A stretch of 64,000 nucleotides of DNA from Protopterus annectens (lineage: Eukaryota; Chordata; Ceratodontiformes; Protopteridae), in contig NC_056744.1 in assembly GCF_019279795.1 (NCBI RefSeq), positions 901,827,404 through 901,891,403 on the forward strand, read 5' to 3'. This document shows positions 45,852-55,965 of the stretch, piece by piece (positions within the stretch are counted from its first letter, which is position 1; the number at the start of each line of letters is the position of its first letter). The position numbers and the translations under genes were made by a program. The notes beneath the pieces were generated by a model. The model made no database searches and was not told where the DNA came from. It saw nothing but the letters and a program-made list of their open reading frames with translations.

Positions 45852-46959
45852 TTGTCTTGGCTCATCCAAAACAGCTTACACCCAGCACTGCTCACTGGTG
45901 AAGAAGGTGAAAATATAAGGATTATTCATTCTAACTATGGTAATGAGGAAATCCTTGATAGGTTCAGAGTGAACAAGAACACTATAAGGGTCTTAGTGGG
46001 CATGCTTGACCTCACAGTAGCACTGAAGGAATTTGTGGACTTTCTGTTCCTTTGGACACCAAAGTATACATAGTCCTCACTATACTTGCTATAGAGACCT
46101 TCCAGAGACAGATTGGGGACACACTGGGGATCTCACAGTTTTTTGCCTTGAGAATACTGCAGTACTTCCTGGATGTACTGCTGGCACTGTGGATCAGCAT
46201 ATCTATTTCTCGGTGTTAAATCAGGACCAAGCCAGGACTATGCATGTTTTTTATGGGCTGGCACATTTCCCTGAGGTGACTGACATGATAGATTGCACCC
46301 GTGTTGCAATTAGGAGCCCTCCTGGTCCATAGAGGGATCAGTAACATAATAGGAAAGGCTACCATTCCATCAATTGCCAGATAGTGTGTGATGCATGGAG
46401 GATGCATCATCAACATCTCTGCCCAGCATGCTGGCAGTGCACATGATCCCCACATCTTGCACACCAGCTCACTCTACCACTTTTTACAGCACAGTAGGAT
46501 GCCCAGTGGTCATCTTGTTGGTAAGTAGAAAAATAATTATTTTTTATATTTTATTTAAGTAGTTATTCATTTTAACATGTATTTCTGAATGCCATCTTGT
46601 TCTGCTTAGTCTCCAAACCCCTCCTTTTTTCTCTCTTTATTTTTTTCAGGGGGTGCTGGATATCCACTGAAGCCATGGCTCATGACTCCAGTAAGAAATC
46701 TAAGAGGAGCTGCAAAGGAGACATATCCCTGTCCCAGACTTGTATTGTCATTGAAAGGGTCTTTGGCCTCCTGAAGAGCTGTTTCAGGTGCCTGGATGAG
46801 TCTGGGGGCGCTCATCAGTATTACCTAGCAACTGCATGCAGGTTGTCTAATTCATGTTGCATTCTATATAACATGATCATGCACCAGCCTGGCAGTAAAT
46901 TAACCCATGCTGTCACTGCAGCTCCAAGTTCTAGTCCCACTATGACTATTGGTTACTAG
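45852..46959 (+). pseudogene. Harbinger (HARBI1-type) transposase, broken
   Basis: The N-terminal part includes NEEILDRFRVNKNTIRVLVG. The catalytic core reads FYGLAHFPEVTDMIDCTRVA with IRSPPGP (first Asp at 46,291), then GSAHDPHILHTSSLY (second Asp, 46,445). After an intron, GYPLKPWLMTP and VIERVFGLLKSCFRCLDESG (Glu at 46,753) with CCILYNMIMH follow. Thus all three DDE residues can be found, but across several frames with stops after PPGP and a frameshift near 46,700. It would cut and paste the element together with the Myb-like partner. A GT-AG intron is present at 46,521-46,649. Confidence 0.88.
46521..46649 (+). other. Intron in the Harbinger transposase
   Basis: gtaagtag donor and a polypyrimidine tract ending ttttttcag. 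Removing these 129 bp joins the upstream HLV frame to GAGYPLKPWLMTP in frame through a split glycine codon, as expected for the HARBI1 family block GDSGYPLKPWLMTP. The junction is inferred from sequence only. Confidence 0.75.
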
Positions 46960-48222
46960 CTGGCAGTAGTAAGAGACTCCATGAAGGCAGGCTCATTCAT
47001 GGCACGTGGCTGCGCAAGTAAAGAGGTGGTGACTAGTCCAGAACTATGGACTATGACATTCAGTTTAGTGTTTCCTTTCTTGTAAAAAATACATAAAGTA
47101 TAACTGATGCATGCAGTGATATATGTAAGCTATTCTGTATGGTACATGGTCTGCTGTCACTGCTCATCTGACATTCTCTCTCATCTTAAAATATTTTTTA
47201 TTATCTGTTTGAATAATGCTCATGTTGTTAAAATGTTTGAGTGCTGATTCCTGTTCAGTGATGTTGAAAGACATCAAATAGAAAATATTCAACATTTTTG
47301 TCTGTTTTAATGAATAACTTCTGATTTAATGATTACTTAGCTACACAAAAGTGAGGAATATTGACAACAGTTCATGAGGTAACACATTGTAAATGTATAT
47401 AATACTTTATAAATGTATTTAACATTTGTTTACCAGGAAAGTCTGACTGGGTCACATTTTCAGCAGAGGCCAGGTTAGAAAAGCTCCAAATGATTCATGA
47501 AAGTTAAGACAATTTACATGAACAAGATAAAAGCAGGTATTAAAGCACACATTAAAAATAAATGAATACTAAATAAGTACAGAGAGGTAGATACAATAAT
47601 AAAACATGTACTAAAAGTAAAATGAATACAAAATAAGTACAGAGAGGTAGATACAATAATAAAACATGTACTAAACTAAAGTAAAATGCTAGATTGCAAA
47701 CTTATGTTTTTATACATCAGGCAGGAGTAAGGTAAAGAGTGAGGATCAGAACATTAGATGCAAGTAGATGCTTAAAAGGATGGGAAGGTTAATGGTGTAG
47801 AAATATGCAGAGTCTCTTTATATGCCATTTACTCTTACTTTATTACATTGTACTGCACATAAGATTAATTGTGTAGTGTCATACACAATAAATTCTGACT
47901 TCAGAACTATCATTATTTGTGCAGTGGGGAGGGTGTAGTGGCAGTAGTGTAAGTTTACATGACAGGATAGATGTATTTCTCTTGAAAATGTTTGTTCATT
48001 ACTACTTTGACGTTTTAGGTGCCTGCCTCATGTAGGAATGGTAAACCATGTAGCATTGTTTTTGGTCAAATGTTCACTGATTGTCTACATACTAGTTTTA
48101 CAGAGATGAAATGCAAATGCATAAGATTATGCAACTAGTCCTTCCCCTCAAAACCCCCTTTCAACTAAACAGAAAGCTGTGTCAATGAATCTAATTCACA
48201 GTAGTTCAAGATCAAATGAGTC
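46960..48222. other. Harbinger interior between the two genes
   Basis: Probable shared 3' region of two convergent genes. Contains a two-unit 60-bp repeat (47,571-47,690). Nothing else recognised. Confidence 0.5.
47571..47690. repeat. 60-bp tandem repeat, two units
   Basis: aaataagtacagagaggtag begins at 47,571 and again at 47,631; the units are near identical. Confidence 0.9.
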
Positions 48223-49150
48223 TTACACATCTGCTGCTGATTGGCTAGATGATGGTGCAACTGATTTGGAGGAGGGGCTACTATTAGAACCATAGAGTGA
48301 GTTAGTCTGATGTCTTGACTTACTTGATGCATGACCTTGACCAGAAATGTCAGATTCTACTAGGTCTAGATTACCATTGACATGGTCTGTGTGAAATGTG
48401 TTGTGATTGTTTACTTTGACTACAGACATCACTGTCTTGAAAGGCAGTGGTAGTATCACCTGATCTACCCCATGTGTCCTGGCAGTACCTCATCTTATTC
48501 CCTAGCAAGACTGACTCTAGCTTTACTCTGACATGTTCTAGCTATTTTATGAATGGAGGCCTCCACTGATACTTGGTGTGCCACCGTACTATGAATCAAT
48601 GGGACCATAGCATTATCCCTGCTCTCTGCGAATTTGAAGTAGTGCTGGAACTTATTACTCATGTCGTAGAGGATTCTGACCATTTCCAGGTGATTGGCTG
48701 TGTCAGTGCTCTGAGACCTAGCAATCTCATGTCACATTTTCTGTTGGGCAGACAATAGTTTACATGTTTCCTGGGGTAGTTGTAAGAAATTTCTGCACTT
48801 AGCTCCCCTTTGTAAAGGTGTCACTGTAGACACTGTTGCCTATAAATGTGCCATCATCCTCAAAGTGTGTCTGTTTAGAGATACTAGTATAGAGGTGCAG
48901 GGGTGTTCTTCTGGTATAACCTTAATGCTATGTCAAGTTGTTCTTGACTTTGAGTTACACTGTCACTTTCTGCAGAGTTACTAACATGTTGTATGGTGAG
49001 AGAGCCTGCTATTAAACTGCCTCCCACTTCCTTCAGGCTGTCTCATAAATATAACTACATCATCAGCATCATCATCAGCAACACCCATTCTGCTGCTGAC
49101 ATTATCCAAAATTAGTGGTATAGTTGAACTGCTTGTTTCTGATGCTGACT
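48223..49150 (-). pseudogene. Harbinger second gene, downstream exon (broken)
   Basis: On minus, a splice-acceptor-like ctaatattttttacag lies directly before 49,150. Frame segments include ADDDADDVV, QLPQETCKLLSAQQK, then 48,683-48,495 (YDMSNKFQHYFKFAESRDNA, MVPLIHSTVAHQ) and a serine-rich end at 48,459-48,223. Acidic and serine-rich tails are common in the Myb-like partner proteins of Harbinger. Identity rests mainly on position and on the Myb-like exon upstream; the segments lie in more than one frame. Confidence 0.4.
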
Positions 49151-49164
49151 CTGTAAAAAATATT

Positions 49165-49312
49165 AGAAATCAACAATAATAATAATAATAATGCAATAGC
49201 ATACAGTAAACTATGCTTACCAAAGGGTTAGTGGGATACTTATCAAGCACACTACCTTCAGTTCCATTATTTGTTGATGTATAAAGCCCACCTAATAATA
49301 ATAATAATGAGC
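49165..49312. repeat. Two (AAT)n microsatellites
   Basis: aataataataataataat at 49,172-49,191 and a shorter run at 49,292-49,309. Confidence 0.9.
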
Positions 49313-49589
49313 TGTGACATGTTTAATTACATTATTCTTTGTCACTTTAAATTCTCTCTATATCTCTATATAACTGTGTGTAACTAATTTTAAACCAGCT
49401 CTCATGAGCTAAGTGTTACTGCTGCTGCAGACATTGGTTAGATGGAGCAATGTTGCAACATCTTCTGTATCATAGTCATCCTCGCAGATTGACAAAAGGT
49501 ACTCATAATCTGACATTAACTGAACAAGATTCAGAGGCCCCTACTGTAGAGATACAGGAAATTGCATTCTGCCTGACCTTGCTTGTGGA

Positions 49590-49830
49590 ATGTGCTACAA
49601 TATTATTTGCATTTTTATTTCAGTGTGCCACTGCTTGGTTTATGCCTCCAACTGCATTAATTTCAACAGCTGCTTGACTCCAGGCCATGTTTTTCTTGAC
49701 TTATCTAAGCCCCAAAAAAGAAGTCCCTCATATGCCTTAAGCGCTGTCATGAGGATGCAATTTTCCTCATGGCTGACATTATCTTTTCTGTGCTTTGATC
49801 CCTTTTCTTCATCAGTACTGCATGAAAAAA
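49590..49830 (-). pseudogene. Harbinger Myb/SANT-like exon (broken)
   Basis: On minus, HRKDNVSHEENCILMTALKA, YEGLLFWGLDKSRKTWPGV, then after a frameshift AAVEINAVGGINQAVAH followed by a stop. This matches the pattern of Myb/SANT-like transposon proteins (F-S-x-x-E-x-x-x-L, Y-x-x-L-F-G, W-x-x-I-x-x-x-V-N-A-V-G-G). Such proteins bind the element ends and carry the transposase into the nucleus. Confidence 0.55.
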
Positions 49831-49929
49831 GGGGGGCACAGTCAGAAAGTGTGACAGTAATATTTGGATATATTCACATCTTAAAGTACAAAACACTGGC
49901 CAGCTATGGCTGTTACCCACAGTAACTGT

Positions 49930-50279
49930 AATTGATGATTAACACATCAGACTAACTCACTTTATGGTTCTAAAAGTAGCCTCTCCTCCAAATCAGTTAC
50001 ACCATCACCTAGTCAATCAATAGCAGATGTGTAAAACCCATGAAAGGCAATTTCAACATGACACAAATTCACCAATCAATCAATGCTTTTATAACATGCA
50101 CAACATAAATATAAGTTTATTGCAATGAGCCTTAAATCAATAAAGAAGCATTTTTGTGTTTCTTATAAAATATCAATACTTCAAAAATATTTCAAAGAAA
50201 TAAAAGAGAATAGTGCTTTAAACACAACCAATAAACATCCAAAATAAAGTACCTAGGGACCAGCAGAAAAAACCCCACC
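49930..50279. other. Harbinger interior left of nested PLEs
   Basis: AT-rich; no recognised feature. Confidence 0.4.
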
Positions 50280-50324
50280 AACACAGCATAGAAAGGAGCA
50301 AAAAAGTCTGTTTCATTTAACGTT

Positions 50325-50380
50325 GGAAAGACACCACGTTTTAGTCCTAGTGCATCCAGGACTTCATCAGAAATAACAAG
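50325..50380 (-). ncRNA. Hammerhead-like motif in the PLE-3 pseudo-LTR
   Basis: On minus: CTGATGA (50,370-50,364), then a perfect six-base stem II agtcct ... aggact with loop ggatgcact, then aaaacgtgg. The CUGAUGA core is intact but the GAAA position reads AAAA and stem I pairing is poor. Confidence 0.45.
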
Positions 50381-50599
50381 TACATTGCAGTCCCTCCTTA
50401 TATACCTCCTTCCTAATTACCTGGTGGTGGTAATTAGTCCCAATTAAATAAAATGACAAACATTTAAAGATATAGTAAAACACTCATACTGAAATGTCTA
50501 TAACATTAATTCAATACAGTACTAATCCATTCTGATCAATATATCCCTCAACATTAGTATAAAAATATATAAGGTCTTGAAATAAATATAATAATTAAT

Positions 50600-51480
50600 T
50601 CAGAACAGTTACATATACATCCACAGTAAACAAATACCACAATTTTCTCTACTTCGAAGGCAAATTTTTTAAACAGACAAGTGGAGTAGCCATGGGGGCC
50701 AGTTGTGCCCCCATGTATGCCAACTTGGTTTTGTCTACCTGGGCAGAGAAATTTGTGTTTCATTCCGACTACTCCCAATACTGCAGTTATTATAGGTGCT
50801 ACCTGGATGACATAGTCATTTTTTGGAATGGGCCAGAACATAAGTTAAATGAGTTCATAATTTATTTGAATAACACAACGTCCTTTCTTATATTTACCCA
50901 CAACATCACTCATGACCAGTTTCAGTATTTGGATGTACTCATTGAAAAAGTATCAGGAGAGAAGGCATCCAAGTCTAGCGTGCTTAGGAAAAAGACATTC
51001 TCCAACTCCTATTTATTTTTCACTAGTGGACACCTCTTCAGTCAAAAGAAAGGGATTGTGAAAGGTCAGTTTATTAGGAGTTGCAGAATAACCTCTAATG
51101 ACCAAGACTATGTTATTGAGAGTAGTAAACTAAGGGCTATGTTCATGGAAAGAAAGTATCCATTAGAGTTGATAAAGCAAGTGGAAGGTGAAATTTTGAA
51201 GGAAAGAAAAGGAAGGTTTAGTCCAATTTTGGGGAAGCCAGAGCTGAATACCCATCGAGAAGCAAACAATGATACTGACCAAACTGGAAGGAATGGTAAC
51301 TTTATATTGAATTTAGGTGTAGTAATGCTTTTTGCATTAAGGATATCATTTCACAAAACTAGGAGAGATTTGCGAGATATTCAGATTTGGACCCACTATT
51401 TAAAAACCTGCTTAGGTTCACCTATAGAAAGGGTAGGAATATAAAAGAAATGTTGGAAAACTACAAGGTGAATAATATTT
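50600..51480 (+). pseudogene. PLE-3 reverse transcriptase
   Basis: The frame upstream of the first Met already encodes KYHNFLYFEGKFFKQTSGVA, then MGASCAPMYANL, the Penelope RT block. The catalytic box CYLDDIVIFWNGPE is intact. FLIFTHN, FQYLDVLIEK, RKKTFSNSYLFFTSGH and the thumb-like SQKKGIVKGQFIRSC with KYPLELIKQ follow. A frameshift near 51,280 precedes LLRFTYRKGRNIKEMLENYK, the usual end of the RT module. The N-terminal RT part is absent. This is the best-preserved PLE RT in the window. Confidence 0.85.
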
Positions 51481-51866
51481 TTAATGTTGGAACTTCTTTT
51501 ATACACAACTACTGGCCTCAATCTCATTTCCATTTTACTTTCTTTTATATCATTTAATATACTCCAATTGTTATAAATGATATCTTTTATCTCACTAAAA
51601 ACAGGGCTAAATGTCAGAAGTAAAGCCCTGCTGAAGCCTCTGTCAGTGACACCTGTGTTAAACTTATCTAATCCACCATCCGGTGTGTTCATGGCATTTG
51701 TATTTAACACATTGACACCTAATAAGGGAACAAAATGCCCAGTGTTCCTTTTGTTGATAACTTCCTGTAAAATGGGATCAATAAATGTTTCAGGGTATCC
51801 TCTCCTGATTAACATGTGCTTAAGGGTGTTCATTTCATCGGTGAATCGTTTATAATCACTGACCAT
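51480..51866 (-). pseudogene. PLE-4 RT thumb segment (inverted)
   Basis: Open frame of 156 aa (51,396-51,866), of which the part up to about 51,480 is PLE-4: DYKRFTDEMNTLKHMLIRRG, YPETFIDPILQEV, GHFVPLLG, SEIKDIIYNNWSIL and RPVVVYKRSSNIKNII. It is homologous to 51,100-51,470 of PLE-3 but clearly a different family. Confidence 0.8.
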
Positions 51867-51889
51867 TCTTGCTATTCTTGCTATATTAA

Positions 51890-52389
51890 AAATATTTTAG
51901 AAAGGAATGTATACAAAAGTGTTGGTGGATGTATGAGAAGATGTGGACATTGTGTACAATGTAGTTATGTCCTTGAAACAGATCTTGTGCACAGAAAGTT
52001 ATGGTACTATTAAACTTATGCACAAGATGAACTGTATGACAAAAGCTTTGGTATACATTGCAATTTGTCAACATTGCAGTATGTTTTACATAGGAAAATC
52101 TAAAAATGCCTTTAATAAATGGATTTACCAACATCTCTATGACATACGGAAAGTCAATATGTCCAATGCTTTAGCTAGACACATTTTCGAACATAGTGGG
52201 CATTGCTTCAAATTTTCAGGTCTGGAGAAAGTCACTGATAAGGATATGAGGGGTGGTCCAAAAGATGTATGGTTAGAGTATAGGGAGTTGATTTGGCAAC
52301 TCCGTGTTAATGCTACCAGTTTCCCAGGTCTCAATGAGACCTTGTCTATTAGTAGTTATTTAAAACTTAAATCTGAATTCCATATGTGA
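51890..52389 (+). pseudogene. PLE-4 linker and GIY-YIG endonuclease
   Basis: The linker shows CMRRCGHCVQC before a frameshift. The nuclease frame (51,943-52,389) has VYIAICQHCSMFYIGKSKNA, the GIY-YIG core, followed by NKWIYQHLYD, where most PLEs have R-I-Y-E-H, so both the catalytic-type Arg and Glu are changed (Trp, Gln). The C-terminus has EYRELIWQLRVNATSFPGLN. Probably inactive. Confidence 0.85.
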
Positions 52390-52701
52390 AAAAAAGCTTA
52401 AAAGCTATTAGGAGCATCATGAACATTGAGTATTATAGTAACGATTACGAATTTTATATGCCATCAATAGTATTTACTTTTTAACAACTAAAAGTATTGC
52501 ATTTGCATTTTATGAAAAAAATACCAATTGCAAAAGTTTTGCACATTTGATTTTAGGTAATGTTCCTTTAGGAACAAACACTACCTTCATCAATGAACTG
52601 GTGTTCTTCATGAATTAATTGTGTTAATTAATGGGGGGTGTGGTTTTAAAATCATGTGATTGTATTGAGTTGATATTTAAGAGTGTTACATTGTATTTCA
52701 A

Positions 52702-52752
52702 GTGTTTCTGATGAAGTCTGAGGCTTAAGGCTGATGAAAGTGCTCAACATCA
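52702..52752 (+). ncRNA. Hammerhead-like motif in the PLE-4 3' region
   Basis: tgtt, ctgatga (perfect core), an imperfect stem II region gtctgaggcttaaggctgat, gaaa (perfect), gtgc, tc and aaca. Stem I pairs tgtt with aaca if one T bulges. Both conserved core boxes are exact. Confidence 0.5.
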
Positions 52753-52799
52753 ATAAAGTTTGCTGTGGAACTTTGTTTTGGATCCTGCTTCTTTTACCA

Positions 52800-53728
52800 A
52801 TAAGCATTATCAATGCAACTTATTAATCGTATATTAAAATTGTTAGGACATATGGAAGGGAAAGGTGTGTTTTCCTTTAAGAAATATCAATGTGTGGCAA
52901 AGGAGTTTTTTGAGACCCCAGACTTGCAATAGTATCAATAGCTGTTGTAATGATGATGCTAGCAAAAACGGGTTTGGTTAAGGTGATATCACACCCTACA
53001 AGGAGTGGTTAATACCTCCCTGACCATATTTTCTTCACTCTTGTTTTGGATCTCCAAAAGATGGCTACTCCTGAGTAGGCATGAGGTCTAACTGGTCTGA
53101 TAAAGAGACCTTGATTATGCTATAACTTTGAATAATTCATACTTGGAGAAAATTGAGGCATGCACTACATGTATCACATGGAAAAAAATTGTTATCTGAC
53201 AGCAGTTAAGTGACCACCTGTCAAACTTGACAGGTATAACTCACTCTGGTTAGCAGTGCTGTCATAGGTGTGAAAACTTGCAGACGTGTAGGGCTGACCA
53301 GCTTGCCAAGTGAGTAGACCAGGTTACAGCAAGAAGTACACAGTTTTATAGTATGTAAATTATTTGGTTTTGTAATTGAGCCATATTAAAAAATTAAAAG
53401 GATTAACAAGTTTGCATAAATGCAAGTATTTGCAAAGACAGATCTGTGTACCTAAAAATATTACTTTTTCTGCTATGAGGAAATGCATGTTGTAAGCATA
53501 CATGCATTTTTTTTGAACAAAGAAGAATATTTGTACTCTAACAGATTTTAATAATATATACAAATGTCACATAAGTATATTAAAATAATAATCTGAATAT
53601 GTAACTCTGTAAATCATGTACTAGGTTACAGTACTAGTGATGCTGACTGGATTTATAAATTATGAAATAAAAATTGCAATTACACATTTATAATTTATTA
53701 CCATTACAAAAAAAAAGAGTAATAATAG
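52800..53728. other. Harbinger interior right of the nested PLEs
   Basis: No recognised feature. Confidence 0.4.
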
Positions 53729-53990
53729 TTACATTAGATGAAGCCAGTTTTGTGAAGGCCATAGAGATATAACTAAAACAGTTGCTTCATACACTTGTTT
53801 GTTCAAAAGTATTTCTAACTGCACATACAACATGGCTGAAATCTCACATGCCACACTCAAGTTAGACTGCAAGTTGGGGGTGGTGGTGGGGGTTCCAGTT
53901 TCAAATGCAGAAACTTTAGTGAGAAAATGCTCTTTTACTTTGATATTGCCCATTAAATCAGACAAATCTGTGTAGAAAAGAAAATAAAAA
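53729..53990 (-). other. Exon-like segment of unknown identity
   Basis: On minus, a strong acceptor-like tract ttttttattttcttttctac followed by acag precedes an open frame DLSDLMGNIKVKEHF ... ATVLVISLWPSQNWLHLM that ends at a stop (53,729). It lies inside the inferred Harbinger element on the strand of the Myb-like gene. Could be a further exon of that gene, or chance. No domain recognised. Confidence 0.25.
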
Positions 53991-53999
53991 ACTTACATG

Positions 54000-55945
54000 A
54001 ATTGCTACATTTCAGTATTTGTAAATTAGTTATACCAGATCACAGTGTTACATGTTTTTTTAAAACCTCATTTCAAACACATTTCATACCTCTGGCATGA
54101 TAAGGCATACTGACACAATATTGTACTAATTCATACAGCTATGCATATGCAATAAGAAAAACAAAGGAGTTATTGCTTAGACAGGAATAAAGACATATGT
54201 ATATTTATATGTTTAAGAAATGCAGATACAGGTAAACAAAAATTGCCTTATCTTTCTTAATCATAGCTAAGGAATAAATTAGCTATACTCGCCAGCAGAA
54301 ACAGCCAACAATAGAAAGATTGATGGAGTCTTCTGATAAGTATATTGTACAAGAAAATATTTTTGTCTTACTAGTTCATATTATGTATAAGATGCATACA
54401 ATAAAGAGATGACATAACTATACTAAGGTAAAAATAAAAGAGAAAAAGGCATTCTTTTTAAAACTGTTTTCTGCATTACTCATAAGAAAAATATAGTTAG
54501 CTATGCATTTGAAGGAAATGCAAATGAAGATTATACAGATCAAGCTACTGTTTTGTAATATGATTTTAATCTCATTAGATTGTGTAATTACAGAGTATAT
54601 TAATACTGCATTCAATGTATTTGCAAGAACATAACTTAAGAGATATATACACCTCTTCAAAAAATCAAAAGCCCTTGCCATTTGAATTCATTACAAGGAC
54701 GCATAAGCACCACTCATTTCATTCTTCCCAAGTACAAAATCACATCACAAATCATTACCCCCATTATATGCATAAGTACTCCATATGCACAAGATTTATT
54801 TCAATAAAGATTTTAATACATTATTTCAACAGTGTATGAAATAACATGTAGACAGTATTCTGTAGATGTATTGTGGTTTTCCTGTTTTGTCTCTCCTCAC
54901 CCCATTTTTTCTCTGTTTTTCTTATTTTGCTTTTGCATTTCTTTCTCCTGTTTTGTTTCTCTCCAGTTCATTTTCCCTTTTGTATAGGTTCAAATCCCTC
55001 ATGAGCAGATTGGGCACATACCCCCAAGAGAGGGAGCGATCATCCTCTGCCCATCTGGATGTATCCTCACAGGGTTGTAGTGGAGGCAATGCTGTAAATC
55101 ATGTATCAGTTTGCAGGTACTGTGGCACATGGCAGCCTGCTGACCCTCACAGAAAGAAGACATCAGAGCTTGGTTGGGAACATACTGGTAGAGGTAGAGG
55201 ACAGCAAAATTCAGCCAGTCAAAGCCTCTCATCAGTGTGTAAAAGATATGCTCTCCCAGTTGTTGCCAAATAGCCCCTACTCCTTTCAACATGAGTGTCC
55301 TTCACTGTAACACCATCTGGCAGTGGATGTGTCTGAGACTCTGTAGACTGGGATTTCAGCTGGAACTTCCTCAGCTCTTCTTTTCTTACCCTTTCACTTT
55401 CACTTAAAACAAATTGAAAAAATGGGGGAGGTCTGTTCCTCCACAAAACATAGTGCCCATCATGTTCTACCTTCTTTTATAAAAACCTTTTGAAGTTTCC
55501 CTTGTATGTTCCACTCTTTGTTTTGCTTCCCCTTTTTCAGTCTTTCCTATGACCCCCTTTCTATTCTTTAATGAAAAAACAGGGTGTCCACAAAAAAGAT
55601 ACCCCTATATAAAAAGTTATAAACCCCTTTTCTTTTGCAAAAAAGTCACTTTTAACAGCTGCACTGTCAGCAACATTTCTAAAATGCTTTAAGCATAGCA
55701 GTGCTAAGCCACACCCACTGCAATAGGTGAAAAAATGTAAAACCAACCCTTCACAATTTTTACAAAGTAATTCACGAGTTCATAATGTCAACATTTATAC
55801 AAATTATTCTTTTGCAAAAAGTGGGAGTGTTTTTAAAAATACTTTGCTTTTCTGTTTTCATCAAAAATGCCTTTCACTGACCTTATTTACATAGCCTTGT
55901 AGCCCAACTATTTGCAGATAACCGTAACTCATTTGTGCAGCCCTG
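54000..55945. other. Harbinger right part, no recognised gene
   Basis: Overlapping frames of 60-135 aa on both strands at 54,866-55,446 show locally higher GC and may be the relic of a coding exon, but no domain is recognisable in any frame. Confidence 0.35.
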
Positions 55946-55965
55946 GACTATGAATACCATCCTAA

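Larger units (their letters stand above)
50280..51480 (+). mobile_element. Penelope-like element PLE-3 (interrupted)
   Basis: The left part, 50,280-50,600, is a Penelope 3'/pseudo-LTR region read on minus, with a hammerhead-like module. The RT follows on plus. The RT stops being recognisable at about 51,480, where an unrelated PLE copy (PLE-4) begins. Its endonuclease part is missing. Confidence 0.8.
51480..52790 (+). mobile_element. Penelope-like element PLE-4 with 5' inversion
   Basis: 51,480-51,890 is read on minus and encodes the thumb to the end of the RT. The part from about 51,890 is on plus and encodes the linker and GIY-YIG nuclease, then the AT-rich 3' region and hammerhead-like module. 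The two parts are consecutive in a normal PLE, with the upstream one flipped. It inserted into or beside PLE-3. Confidence 0.8.
45518..55962. mobile_element. PIF/Harbinger-like transposon, 10.4 kb, with nested PLEs
   Basis: Left terminus GGCTGGTATTCATAGTC (45,518-45,534). The right terminus (55,946-55,962), reverse-complemented, is GGATGGTATTCATAGTC: 16 of 17 match. Both are flanked by TAA (45,515-45,517 and 55,963-55,965), the 3-bp duplication typical of Harbinger. Inside lie a HARBI1-type transposase on + near the left end and a Myb/SANT-like gene on -, the two proteins that autonomous Harbinger elements encode. Penelope insertions occupy about 50,280-52,790. Without them the element would be near 7.9 kb, large for the family, so pairing of these two ends needs confirmation. 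Confidence 0.65.

Noticed and set aside
54866..55446. Overlapping frames of up to 135 aa on both strands
   Set aside because: No frame shows a recognisable domain, and opposite-strand frames overlap, as in any stop-poor GC-richer patch.
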